The notes under the pieces were generated by a model, which saw nothing but the letters and a program-made list of their open reading frames with translations, searched no databases and had not been told where the DNA came from. The translations under genes and the position numbers were made by a program. DNA of 64,000 nt from Synechococcus sp. PCC 7502 (GTDB taxonomy: Bacteria > Cyanobacteriota > Cyanobacteriia > Pseudanabaenales > Pseudanabaenaceae): contig NC_019702.1 of NCBI RefSeq assembly GCF_000317085.1, forward strand, positions 836,394 through 900,393, read 5' to 3'. Shown in pieces: positions 1-8,063 of this stretch (positions are counted from its first letter, which is position 1; every line of letters begins with the position of its first letter).

Positions 1-1052
1 CCATCAAATAGACTAATGCTGACATTTACCCCAACTCTATAGCCAAGAGCGAATCCACCTGCTTGATTGAAATTATCAGCAGTATCGAGATTTCCAGTTA
101 AGGCTATTTGCGGCCCAAGGCGAGCAATACTAGCACGGGCGCGTTCTCGAGCCACCTCGCGTTGCAATTTCTGGGTATCTAGTTCTGTTCGATTTTTTAA
201 AGCTAGCAGAATTGTATCTTCTATGGTCAGTTTCCAAGGCTCAACGGGGGCAATTTTATCCGCCGCCGCTAGGTCAAGGTTATTGGGATATTCGATTTGA
301 CGAGCTAATTCTCTACGGGCAATAAGTTGGCTGGCTTGGGCATCGAGAAGTGCCTGCTGAGCATTCGCTAACTGTACTTGGGCTGTTAATACGTCAAACT
401 TTGTTCCTACTCCTGCCCGTTCCAATGCTGTTGTATCTCTGAGGCTGACTTGGTTATTTTCTACGGACTTTTGTTGAATTCTCACGTTTTCGTCCGTATT
501 TTGAAGATTGTAATAGGCGGTAATTACAGCGATTTTGACGGTTTGAGTAACTTGGTTTAGTGCCAGTTCGGAAATGCGTAGCTGATTTTCAGCAGCTTTA
601 ATATTTGCTTCGACTAGCCCAGAGGTATAGATGTTGTAGTTGAGTCCAACGGTACCAGATACAGGTTGAGTGATTGTACTACTACTACCAAAGCCATTGG
701 CAGAGGCAAAGCCACTGGATATATTACCTAATCGGGCTTGAGCAGAGTCATTAAATGTATAACTGCCAGAGGCAGTAACGGTGGGCAGTCTTGCTGCTTC
801 GGCTTCCCTAAGGGAGGCTCTATTTCGATCTACGGTAATTCGGGCTTGAATAATATCTCGGTTACTACGATTGGCGATCGCTATGGCTTCTTCTAGGGTA
901 ATGGGTTGTGTGCGTTCGATTTTGACTTGGCTAGGAGTTGTAGGGACAGTTAAAGGAGCCGCAGTGGGAAGATCATTGTTAAAAAATAGTTGGGCGTGAG
1001 CAGATGGGGTCAAAATTAAGCCCAGACCAAGGCTAATAATGGAAAGACGCAT
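1..1052 (-). CDS. TolC-family outer membrane efflux protein (partial, runs off left edge)
   Basis: The frame is open from an ATG at 1052 down to base 1 with no stop, so only the N-terminal 350 residues or so are in the window. The start gives a signal-peptide-like segment (MRLSIISLGLGLILTPSAHA), followed by the OEP-type motif ITLEEAIAIANRSNRDI that opens TolC repeats. The far part (LGYRVGVNVSISLFDG) matches the beta-barrel/helix repeat style of the family. TolC homologues form the outer membrane channel used by ABC and RND exporters. It lies just downstream of devA on the same strand, so it is probably the outer membrane partner of the DevBCA pump (compare HgdD of Anabaena). That assignment is inferred from position and family. 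Confidence 0.85.
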   Translation of the reverse strand, partial: MRLSIISLGLGLILTPSAHAQLFFNNDLPTAAPLTVPTTPSQVKIERTQPITLEEAIAIANRSNRDIIQARITVDRNRASLREAEAARLPTVTASGSYTFNDSAQARLGNISSGFASANGFGSSSTITQPVSGTVGLNYNIYTSGLVEANIKAAENQLRISELALNQVTQTVKIAVITAYYNLQNTDENVRIQQKSVENNQVSLRDTTALERAGVGTKFDVLTAQVQLANAQQALLDAQASQLIARRELARQIEYPNNLDLAAADKIAPVEPWKLTIEDTILLALKNRTELDTQKLQREVARERARASIARLGPQIALTGNLDTADNFNQAGGFALGYRVGVNVSISLFD

Positions 1053-1183
1053 AAATTATTATTTGTTACTCCTCAATAAGTTTAGTTTACCAGTACAAAT
1101 AGGCTATTCATTTCTCAGTTTTACTTTGCTGCAAAGCTCTTCCAAGGAAATTTGTAATTATCATGGCTTTGGAATATCTGTAA

Positions 1184-1894
1184 TTAATGAGCAGGAATTA
1201 AAGCAAGCGCGGCATCTTTGGCAAGATAACCATCTTCCATGTGGACAATGCGATCGGCTATGTCTAAAATTCGATTATCGTGGGTCACCATCAAAATTGT
1301 GCAGCCTTGTTCTTTTGCCAGTGTTTGCATTAAATTAACCACATCTCGTCCAGATTTACTATCTAAAGCAGCAGTGGGTTCATCTGCTAATACTAACTTG
1401 GGATGACTAACTAAGGCACGGGCGATCGCTACTCTTTGTTTCTGTCCGCCAGATAGATTATCGGGATAATAATTAACTCTTTCTCCTAGTCCAACTTCGC
1501 TTAAAATCGCTTCGGCTCTAAGACTAGCTTCATGATAGGAAAACTGACTATGGAGTTCTAAGGGCATTTGCACATTTTGTTTAGCAGTGAGGGAACCTAA
1601 AAGGTTATGTGCCTGAAAAATATATCCAATATTTCGACGTATTTCTACCATTTTCGTTTTAGTTGCCCCTAAAAGCTCTTGTCCGAGGATTTTCATACTG
1701 CCTTCTTGGAGCGATCGCAAGCTACCAATTAAAGTTAAAAGTGTAGTCTTACCTGAGCCAGAAGGTCCTGTCATAATCACAATTTCACCTGCATTGATTT
1801 CTAAATTAATATCAAATAAAATCTGCTTTTTTAAGACTCCCTGCCCATAGTAGAAGTTCAAATTTTGAATAGAAATAACTGGTTCTAAGCTCAT
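1184..1894 (-). CDS. devA: DevA-type ABC transporter ATP-binding protein
   Basis: This 236-residue protein is the ATPase of a DevBCA/MacB-type exporter. Walker A GPSGSGKT is at residues 43-50, signature LSGGQ at 147-151, Walker B LVLADEP at 167-173 and the switch histidine in VTHD near 205. Length and motif spacing are normal for the family, which energises a trans-envelope pump from the cytoplasmic side. It follows the thioesterase gene by 6 bases and ends about 130 bases before the TolC gene on the same strand, which fits co-transcription with devB and devC further upstream. The DevA assignment rests on the devB-devC context; the sequence alone would also fit LolD/MacB ATPases. Confidence 0.9.
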   Translation of the reverse strand: MSLEPVISIQNLNFYYGQGVLKKQILFDINLEINAGEIVIMTGPSGSGKTTLLTLIGSLRSLQEGSMKILGQELLGATKTKMVEIRRNIGYIFQAHNLLGSLTAKQNVQMPLELHSQFSYHEASLRAEAILSEVGLGERVNYYPDNLSGGQKQRVAIARALVSHPKLVLADEPTAALDSKSGRDVVNLMQTLAKEQGCTILMVTHDNRILDIADRIVHMEDGYLAKDAALALIPAH

Positions 1895-1900
1895 GGTTTA

Positions 1901-2365
1901 TTACTCCTGATGTAAGTCTTTATGTAAATAGGTAGCAAATTTTTGTTTTTGATCTGGCTTAAGGCGATAGGGCTGCATGGTGTCTGGATCAGCAAATATT
2001 CCCTTCTGCTTGGCGATCGCCACTAAAATTTCTTCACTCTTTTTTTCACTATTGTCTTCACTACTAGAACTATCGATCTTAAAAAATCTAAAGGACATTT
2101 CTGCAGAGGCATGGCGTAATTCTGATACCCATAGTTCAACAGAAACTCGATCCCCAAGGTGTACAGGAGCCTTAAAACTAATTTCCGTACTAACTAAAAC
2201 TGGGACAAAACCCTCTTGGGCAATTTTATAAACGGGCATAGCGATCGCCTCTAAAAGCTTAGTTCTGCCAATTTCCATCCATTCACTATAAACAATGTTG
2301 CTCACATGACCATTGAAGTCAATATTGTAGGCATAGATTTCAAGTTCAAATTTCAGTATGCTCAC
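1901..2365 (-). CDS. Hotdog-fold acyl-CoA thioesterase
   Basis: The 154-residue protein shows the 4HBT-type hotdog pattern: the start region NIDFNGHVSNIVYSEWMEIGR carries Asp16, Gly19-His20 and Asn23 of the D-x-x-G-H-V-x-N active-site motif, followed by the SxxxSFKAPVHLGDRVxVE strand pattern. Family members hydrolyse acyl-CoA or acyl-ACP thioesters in the cytoplasm. The substrate here is unknown. It lies between the MAPEG gene and devA in the exporter operon, so it may act on a lipid precursor linked to the exported product (inference). DHNA-CoA thioesterase of phylloquinone synthesis is an alternative within the same superfamily, but the motif differs from that group. Confidence 0.75.
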   Translation of the reverse strand: MSILKFELEIYAYNIDFNGHVSNIVYSEWMEIGRTKLLEAIAMPVYKIAQEGFVPVLVSTEISFKAPVHLGDRVSVELWVSELRHASAEMSFRFFKIDSSSSEDNSEKKSEEILVAIAKQKGIFADPDTMQPYRLKPDQKQKFATYLHKDLHQE

Positions 2366-2403
2366 AGCTACATTTTTAGTTAACTAATTTCTATTATTGG
2401 TAA

Positions 2404-2811
2404 TCAAAGGTTCAACAGTGATTTGCCAATCCCAATCACGCTGCCTAATAGCAAAATAATTGCCACTAGAGAATTAATTGCAAAGCCTAAGCCTCTTTTT
2501 CCAGCCTCAGCATAGTAGCCCCACGCATAGAGAATTCTGCCGATAATCCAAATTCCTCCTAAAATATTGGCGGCGATCGCATTTACAAATAAGGCAAACA
2601 TCCAAAGGGCTGGAATAAAAATAATTAACTGCTCTAAGGTGTTTTGCTGAACCCGAAACACCCGTTCAAAGTTCTCATCGCCTGTTATTTGTGGTACAGG
2701 AACTTTATATTTTGCCCTAGCGATACCGACATTAAAACTGAGAATAAAAAATACGATTAGACTAAGAATCGTGACTAGCCCAGTTATTTGTAATTGTTTA
2801 ATATCAATCAT
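2404..2811 (-). CDS. MAPEG family membrane protein
   Basis: The 135-residue protein has four hydrophobic segments (about residues 8-30, 60-85, 85-100 and 110-132). It has the MAPEG hallmark RVQQNTLEQLIIFIP, in which the R-x-Q-x-N-x-x-E motif binds glutathione or a lipid in microsomal glutathione transferases and eicosanoid-metabolism enzymes. Bacterial members are poorly characterised. It sits between devC and the thioesterase on the same strand with short gaps (54 and 38 bases), so it is probably part of the exporter operon. A role in lipid or peroxide handling alongside the pump is inference. Confidence 0.8.
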   Translation of the reverse strand: MIDIKQLQITGLVTILSLIVFFILSFNVGIARAKYKVPVPQITGDENFERVFRVQQNTLEQLIIFIPALWMFALFVNAIAANILGGIWIIGRILYAWGYYAEAGKRGLGFAINSLVAIILLLGSVIGIGKSLLNL

Positions 2812-2865
2812 ATTTTTTATAAATTAGTTAATTTTGAAAAGACAGCTTAAGTCCCATAATGTTCT

Positions 2866-4023
2866 TTAGAATATATCAGCAGGATCGGCAGCTTGCAGTT
2901 TACGCATCGAAATCACCCCTGAAATTACGCACATAATAATGGTTAGAGTCAAGACTAACAAAGCTCGATCGCCTGTCATAGCAATGGGTAAACGAGTAGC
3001 ATTACGGGTCAAATTATATAAACCAATAGCGATCGCAAACCCCGGCACAAATCCTAAAATTCCCAAAACCAATGCTTCTTGAAAAACTATTCCCAACAGA
3101 TAAAAATTAGTGAATCCCATCGCTTTTAAGGTGGCATATTCCGCCAAATGATCGGAAACATCACTATATAAAATCTGATAAACAATCACCACACCAACGA
3201 TAAATCCGATCGCTGTACCCAAACTAAAAATGAAGCCAATGGAAGTATTTTTCTGCCAATAGGTTTTCTCAAAATTAGCAAATTCCACCGCCGTTAAAAC
3301 TTTGACATCTTCGGGTAATTGAGTTTGGAGCGTATTTTGGAGGCGAGGAATATCGGTATTGGGCTTAACTTTGATTAATGCCACACTGACTTCACTATCG
3401 GTACGCCGAGGAAATATGCGTAAAAAATTGCTGTCACTGGTAATTAAACTACAATCAGCCGCAAAGGAAGCTCCAATGGTGAATAAGCCATTTAGGGTAA
3501 CTTCACGCCCAGCAATCTCTGCTCCAACTTCTTTCCCCTGTTCCAATTTTTTGACTGTAGTATCATATTCGCCCCTAGCTGCGCGATCAAACATTAAAGT
3601 ATCAGGGAGTTTGATTGCCTCCAGATTGTTTTTGACTTCCTCTAACTTAAATGGAGAAGTCGTAGGATCAAAGCCAATCACTAAAATACTGCTGCTGGCA
3701 CGGGTGGTGGGATTCTTCCAATCAGCAAAATTGATATATAGGGCTTGGGCAGATTCCACATCCTCAAAATTCATAGCTTGATAGAGCCGCCGCCGAGGAA
3801 ATGTCTGCATATTGGGTAGGTTTCTTGCCTGTGGGCTAATCAGGACTAAATCCGTATCCAAAAGCCTATGTACTCTGGTATTACTATCAAATAAAGCCGC
3901 TTGAAATCCCAACTGAATGAACATCAACATTCCTGCAAACCCAATTCCTAAGAGTGCCACAATCAGGCGAGTTTTCTGGTGAGTTAGTTGCAGCCATGCT
4001 AAAAAAATGCGCCGTTTAATCAT
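2866..4023 (-). CDS. devC: DevC-type ABC transporter permease
   Basis: The 385-residue protein has the FtsX/MacB-type permease layout. One membrane helix lies near the N-terminus (about residues 18-40), followed by a large periplasmic domain of about 210 residues. Three helices lie near the C-terminus (about 262-287, 308-335 and 350-375), where the sequence SDHLAEYATLKAMGFTNFYL carries the coupling motif that contacts the ATPase. DevC pairs with DevA and the DevB adaptor to move glycolipids or other envelope compounds outward; in heterocyst formers it exports heterocyst glycolipids. Many non-heterocystous cyanobacteria also have DevBCA paralogues, so the substrate here is open. It starts 41 bases after devB. 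Confidence 0.9.
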   Translation of the reverse strand: MIKRRIFLAWLQLTHQKTRLIVALLGIGFAGMLMFIQLGFQAALFDSNTRVHRLLDTDLVLISPQARNLPNMQTFPRRRLYQAMNFEDVESAQALYINFADWKNPTTRASSSILVIGFDPTTSPFKLEEVKNNLEAIKLPDTLMFDRAARGEYDTTVKKLEQGKEVGAEIAGREVTLNGLFTIGASFAADCSLITSDSNFLRIFPRRTDSEVSVALIKVKPNTDIPRLQNTLQTQLPEDVKVLTAVEFANFEKTYWQKNTSIGFIFSLGTAIGFIVGVVIVYQILYSDVSDHLAEYATLKAMGFTNFYLLGIVFQEALVLGILGFVPGFAIAIGLYNLTRNATRLPIAMTGDRALLVLTLTIIMCVISGVISMRKLQAADPADIF

Positions 4024-4063
4024 GGGTTCAATTTTTTAATTTAGTATTTGACCTGTATTTGAC

Positions 4064-5230
4064 CTAAAGTGCGATCGCTACTTTGAGTTGGAGATTAGTT
4101 AAATTTTTCACGACCTTACTAGCCTCAGGCGAAAGCCGCACCTTAACTTCTACCACTCTGGCATCTTGATCGGCGGCGGGATCAGTCCCTAACACATCCT
4201 GTTTCGCAATTTGCCAACCGATTTGATCAACTACGCCCTTAAGTTCACCTGTAAAGGCATTACTGGTAATAATCGCTGCTTGCCCCATTTTGACTTGCTT
4301 AATATCACTCTGATAGACCTCAGCCACCGCATACATAGTTTCGGTATTCCCAATTTCGGCAATGCCTTTCTTTTGATCGCTGATCACTTCTCCCGACTTG
4401 GTATGAATCTTGAGAATTCTGCCATCACGAGGCGCACGCACATAGGATAGTTCTAATTCAGCTTCTGCTTGGTTTACGGAGGCGATCGCTCTATCAACTT
4501 CAGCCCTAGCTACCTGTACATCCACGGGACGAACTTCCGCAATCCGATTTAAGGTTTCCTTTGCTTCCTTTAATTGATCTTTAACCGTAGCGATTGTACG
4601 CTCTTGACTAGCTTTTGCTTCCCTCAATCGAGCTTGGGCAGTTTGCAGAGTTAACAGGCGAGAATCACGGCTAGAGGCGGAAATAGCCCCATCTTGATAT
4701 ATAGATTGATAGCGTTGATATTCTGCTTCTGCATTTCTGAGTTCAGCCTCACTACTAGCAACTGTGGCAGCTTGGGTGGCAATTTGTCCACTTAATTCCG
4801 ATTCGAGGCGAGAGATATTTGCCTTTTGTGCCTGAATTTCCCCAGACTTTGCCCCTGCTTCAACTTGAGCTAGTCTGGATTCCGCAACTTTAACATCCTC
4901 CTGTGCCTGTTCTAAGGCTGAAGCTCGGCGATCGCGACTATCTAAAATCGCTACAACTTGCCCTGATTTTACCTGATCTCCCTCTTTGACCAAAATCTTG
5001 GACACACGGGTACTACCACTGGATTCAGTTACCGAAAGTTTGATGGTTTCACCTTCGGGTTCTAGTCTTCCTAAAGCTGTAATTTTATTAGCTTTGGGCG
5101 TATCTGAAGCACGGACAGAGCTTTGAGAAGTTTGAGAAGACAGGAAAAAAATAGAAGTCGATCCAAGAATGACAGTCGCCGAAATTACGCCAATAGTGAC
5201 GGGGTTGATTATGCGTGGGGATATTTGCAT
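4064..5230 (-). CDS. devB: DevB-type HlyD/MacA-family periplasmic adaptor
   Basis: The protein is a membrane-fusion adaptor: an N-terminal membrane anchor (VTIGVISATVILGSTSIFFL), a first lipoyl half (LGRLEPEGETIKLSV with VKEGDQVKSGQVVAILD), a long coiled-coil hairpin of about 150 residues rich in Ala, Glu and Gln, then a second lipoyl half (LSYVRAPRDGRILKI) and a beta-barrel. It links the inner membrane permease to an outer membrane TolC channel. The chosen start is the ATG at 5230 (MQISPRII). An in-frame ATG at 5263 would add 11 residues (MYINSHICLKS) that look unlike the family; neither start has a clear ribosome site. It is the first gene of the operon and is divergent from the PadR gene. 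Confidence 0.88.
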   Translation of the reverse strand: MQISPRIINPVTIGVISATVILGSTSIFFLSSQTSQSSVRASDTPKANKITALGRLEPEGETIKLSVTESSGSTRVSKILVKEGDQVKSGQVVAILDSRDRRASALEQAQEDVKVAESRLAQVEAGAKSGEIQAQKANISRLESELSGQIATQAATVASSEAELRNAEAEYQRYQSIYQDGAISASSRDSRLLTLQTAQARLREAKASQERTIATVKDQLKEAKETLNRIAEVRPVDVQVARAEVDRAIASVNQAEAELELSYVRAPRDGRILKIHTKSGEVISDQKKGIAEIGNTETMYAVAEVYQSDIKQVKMGQAAIITSNAFTGELKGVVDQIGWQIAKQDVLGTDPAADQDARVVEVKVRLSPEASKVVKNLTNLQLKVAIAL

Positions 5231-5267
5231 AGATTTTAGGCATATATGACTATTTATATACAAATGA

Positions 5268-5305
5268 TTTTATTCAATCTGTTTTATTCAACAAATTTTA
5301 CTCAA
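5268..5305. repeat. Three 14-bp-phased direct repeats in the devB/padR intergenic region
   Basis: TTTTATTCAA occurs at 5268-5277 and 5282-5291, and TTTTACTCAA at 5296-5305. The start-to-start distance is exactly 14 bases each time. The array lies between the divergent devB and PadR starts. It resembles an iteron-like operator where a regulator could bind in tandem. AT-rich chance repetition cannot be excluded without comparing other genomes. Confidence 0.6.
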
Positions 5306-5314
5306 TAAATTGTA

Positions 5315-5325
5315 TACATGATGTA
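5315..5325. promoter_or_regulatory. Perfect 11-bp palindrome, candidate PadR operator
   Basis: TACATGATGTA is a perfect inverted repeat (TACAT-G-ATGTA) located 40 bases upstream of the PadR start at 5365 and beside the three direct repeats. PadR proteins commonly bind ATGT/ACAT inverted repeats near their own promoters, so this is a reasonable autoregulatory site. The assignment is inferred from sequence symmetry and position only. Confidence 0.45.
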
Positions 5326-5364
5326 CGATAAACTAAGTCTTTGAAAATTGTCAAGCAATTATTT

Positions 5365-5916
5365 ATGTCTCTTGGTCATATCATTTTGTCTGTTTTATCT
5401 CTTTGCCCTCAAAGTGGGTATGATCTTGCCAAAAAATTTGATGGTACTGTGGGTTGCTATTGGAAAGCGAGTCAGCAGCAAGTCTATAAGGAGCTAGCAA
5501 AGCTTGAAGAAAGAGGTGCAGTGTCCTATGAGGCTATTCCCCAAGAAGGACGTTTAGATAAGAAGGTTTATTGTTTAACCCAGCAAGGTACCGAAGAGCT
5601 AATTAAGTGGGTAATGGAGCCATCAGAGCCAACTGTAATAAGAGAAAGTCTGGCAGGTAAACTTAAAGCCGCACACCTTGTCCCTAAAGCGGTAATGATC
5701 AAGGATATTGAACGTCGTCGTCAAATTCATCAAACTAATCTTGAACATCTGAAGGCAGAACTAGCAGCCTATGAACAAATGTATGATCAAGGACTGCTTC
5801 CCCCTAAAGGTAAAATTTATTGCCAAATCGGAATTGGTAGAGGCATTCGCTACGAAAAGGACTGGGTGGCTTGGTGTGATGAGTCTTTAGCTCTTCTTTT
5901 GGCAAGTTCTGACTAA
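5365..5916 (+). CDS. PadR family transcriptional regulator
   Basis: The protein has 183 residues from the ATG at 5365. It opens with MSLGHIILSVLSLCPQSGYDLAKKF, the usual start of the PadR winged helix, followed by the wing region GRLDKKVYCLTQQGTEEL. Residues from about 90 on are a charged C-terminal dimerisation helix domain (Vir_act_alpha_C type: ERRRQIHQTNLEHLKAEL). A TTG at 5341 would add eight residues but is less likely because PadR proteins usually begin at MSLxHxIL. PadR proteins are repressors that often sense phenolics or drugs and control adjacent exporters. Its divergent placement suggests that it controls the devB operon and itself. Confidence 0.9.
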   Translation: MSLGHIILSVLSLCPQSGYDLAKKFDGTVGCYWKASQQQVYKELAKLEERGAVSYEAIPQEGRLDKKVYCLTQQGTEELIKWVMEPSEPTVIRESLAGKLKAAHLVPKAVMIKDIERRRQIHQTNLEHLKAELAAYEQMYDQGLLPPKGKIYCQIGIGRGIRYEKDWVAWCDESLALLLASSD

Positions 5917-6051
5917 AGTATAAATCTGATCTGATGGTTGATTTGTTGATCTCATAGAGGCATAAGGTAAATAATTGCATATTAATTACCAACTATTAGG
6001 GCAAGTGGTCGAAATAGATGGCAGAATATGGAAAAAATCTAATTTAAATTC

Positions 6052-6564
6052 ATGGCTAGATCCCAACGTAACGACAACTTTGTTGACCAAACCTTTACAG
6101 TTATTGCTGATACTATTCTTAAATTCTTTCCTGCTAGTCAAAAAGAGAAAGAGGCATTTGCATATTATCGTGATGGGATGTCAGCCCAAGGTGATGGAGA
6201 GTATGCTGAAGCACTAGAAAACTACGAAGAAGCTCTAAAACTGGAAGAAAACCCCTATGATCGCAGCTATATTCTTTATAACATTGGTTTAATTCATGCT
6301 AGCAATGGTGATCATGACAAAGCCTTAGAGTATTATCATCAGGCGATCGATATAAATCCCCGTTTACCTCAGGCATTAAATAATATTGCAGTCATCTATC
6401 ATTACAAAGGCGAAAAGTCAGAAACCGAAGATGATAGAGAAGACTTTTTTACCAAAGCTTCGGAGTACTGGGTACGAGCAATTAGGATTGCCCCTAATAA
6501 CTATATTGAGGCACAAAACTGGCTCAAAACTACTGGCAGAGCCGATATTAATGCGTTCTTTTAA
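6052..6564 (+). CDS. ycf3: Photosystem I assembly protein Ycf3
   Basis: The 170-residue protein is full length for Ycf3 (about 168-173) and begins with the typical [20 protein letters not shown]. It contains three TPR units, visible as [57 protein letters not shown] and [16 protein letters not shown]. It ends with the conserved [21 protein letters not shown]. Ycf3 is a thylakoid-associated chaperone that assembles the PsaA/PsaB core of photosystem I. It is a single gene, convergent with the HpsJ-like gene. Confidence 0.97.
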   Translation: MARSQRNDNFVDQTFTVIADTILKFFPASQKEKEAFAYYRDGMSAQGDGEYAEALENYEEALKLEENPYDRSYILYNIGLIHASNGDHDKALEYYHQAIDINPRLPQALNNIAVIYHYKGEKSETEDDREDFFTKASEYWVRAIRIAPNNYIEAQNWLKTTGRADINAFF

Positions 6565-6573
6565 TGATTTTCA

Positions 6574-6600
6574 GGGGTTTTTAGAATATTTGTAAACCCC
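6574..6600. terminator. Inverted repeat between convergent ycf3 and HpsJ-like genes
   Basis: GGGGTTT at 6574-6580 pairs with AAACCCC at 6594-6600 around a 13-base loop. It lies between two convergent stop codons (6564 and 6607), so it could end transcription from both sides. No long T-run follows on either strand, so intrinsic termination is uncertain. Confidence 0.4.
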
Positions 6601-6606
6601 GCAAGC

Positions 6607-7323
6607 TTAAACTCGTTTTTTCCTAAAGAGTAAACTAAAAATTGCCGATCTTCTACCAGAATTTTGCCACCAAAATCTCAGGAATAGTAAGGCTATAATC
6701 ACTGCACCAACCACAGATTTAACGGTTCTCTTGCGAATCGACTCATTACTGTTGTTTACAGATTCTTCAATTTGAGACTGAACCGTTTTAATTTGATCAT
6801 CCAGTTGTTGCAATAGGTTTTCTCTAATCTTGCCAGGGCTTTGAATGGGATTAGGAGTTTCTGAAGTGTTAGGTATCTGTTTTTGAAATACTTCTAGTTC
6901 TTGATCCGTAGCGGTATTAATTTTTTTTCGTAACTCTTCAGCCTGGGAAATTTTTTGTTTTTCTTGAATTGAGTATTGAATATTGGTAACTCTAGTCAGT
7001 TTTAGCGAGGCAGATACACCGAGAGGAATTAGGGCAAAATAAATCAGGCTCAGAAAGAGAGAAAACCATGCAAAGACTCTAATTAGGGTTTTTTCAATTT
7101 TAAACTTATCTAAGTCTTGCTTAAGCTCACGGGATAAAATTAACCAAAACCCAATCAAAGTTCCCGGTGAGCTATCCACAAAGTAATTAAAGGTATTAAA
7201 TTCCCAACTAAAGTCAAAAAATTTGAGTGGAATTAAGTAAATTATGAGGTCTAACAGCGAAAAAAGGGCTAATCCGTAACCTACGTAGGGTAAAGTAGCT
7301 TTGGCATTCTCAGAATTGATCAT
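6607..7323 (-). CDS. HpsJ-like protein, cyanoexosortase A-associated
   Basis: The 238-residue membrane protein has hydrophobic segments at about residues 12-32, 43-64, 82-106 and 205-225. Between the last two lies a charged, coiled-coil-like region of about 95 residues (KQKISQAEELRKKINTATDQELEVFQKQI). The architecture matches the HpsJ-like proteins found next to cyanoexosortase A; HpsJ belongs to the hormogonium polysaccharide gene set. It is the last gene of a minus-strand cluster with the exosortase and its associated protein. The molecular function is not established. The call rests on the domain pattern plus neighbours. Confidence 0.7.
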   Translation of the reverse strand: MINSENAKATLPYVGYGLALFSLLDLIIYLIPLKFFDFSWEFNTFNYFVDSSPGTLIGFWLILSRELKQDLDKFKIEKTLIRVFAWFSLFLSLIYFALIPLGVSASLKLTRVTNIQYSIQEKQKISQAEELRKKINTATDQELEVFQKQIPNTSETPNPIQSPGKIRENLLQQLDDQIKTVQSQIEESVNNSNESIRKRTVKSVVGAVIIALLFLRFWWQNSGRRSAIFSLLFRKKRV

Positions 7324-7361
7324 GTAAATAATAGATTCAGGACTAAATTTTAGTTTGGTTT

Positions 7362-8063
7362 TTAATCTGGATTCGCAAAACCCTTAAAATATTGATAGCG
7401 ATTACTATCTATATGTTGCCAAGCAGTAACTAAAGTTTTATAGCTTTCGTCAACATTATTCATATTACTGGGAATAGACAGATTTATCCATAAACATCGC
7501 CAATCCCTCAGTCTTTCCATGCCTAAAATTACTGGTATCCAGCGTTTGGGATTAAGATCATAGCGATCACGGTTGGCTTGAAACTGCTCATTAGTGACGG
7601 TACTGCCACCTCTAGGATTAATACAACTGGAAAGATAGGCAGTGTTTTGGTTGTAGTACAGCCCGTAAGAGCTTCCCGATTCCTGTGCAATTTTCATTAC
7701 TGGCACCTCATATTTTGATTTTTTGCTTTGAGCGTAAAGCTTTAAAAAACTATCCACCCCACCACTAGGCGATTGAAAATAAAAAACTTCTAGGGCTAAA
7801 GGTAATTGGGAAGCTTGAGAGTAAGTGTAGCGTCTGCCTGGTATTGCCTGAATTTCCCTAGTTCCCCAAGCTCGAGTAGTGAGTGATGTGGGAGTTGAAT
7901 TAAGATCAGACCATGCAGGTATAGGTATGCGATCAGGAATAGTCGGAGGCTGGATTCTGCCCCAAGTTGGATCAATTAGCGATCGCCCCATAATTGCCAA
8001 AACACCAACTGTTAAACCTCCCAGTAACCCTAGGTACCAAATTCTAGATTGTGCAGCCATCAA
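7362..8063 (-). CDS. Cyanoexosortase A system-associated protein
   Basis: The 233-residue protein has one N-terminal membrane segment (about residues 8-27, WYLGLLGGLTVGVLAIMG), then an extracytoplasmic domain carrying W-x-R-x-I-x-A-x-P-G-R-R-Y and RWIPVILGMERLRDWRCLWINL. Proteins of this kind occur directly after cyanoexosortase A genes and resemble in layout the EpsI-type partners of other exosortases. Its start overlaps the exosortase stop by a few bases, so translation is probably coupled. The exact role in protein sorting or polysaccharide export is unknown. Confidence 0.75.
   Translation of the reverse strand: MMAAQSRIWYLGLLGGLTVGVLAIMGRSLIDPTWGRIQPPTIPDRIPIPAWSDLNSTPTSLTTRAWGTREIQAIPGRRYTYSQASQLPLALEVFYFQSPSGGVDSFLKLYAQSKKSKYEVPVMKIAQESGSSYGLYYNQNTAYLSSCINPRGGSTVTNEQFQANRDRYDLNPKRWIPVILGMERLRDWRCLWINLSIPSNMNNVDESYKTLVTAWQHIDSNRYQYFKGFANPD

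Noticed and set aside
1039-1338. 99-codon plus-strand frame at the devA/TolC boundary
   Set aside because: It overlaps the 3' end of devA and the 5' part of the TolC gene, and its translation has no protein-like features.
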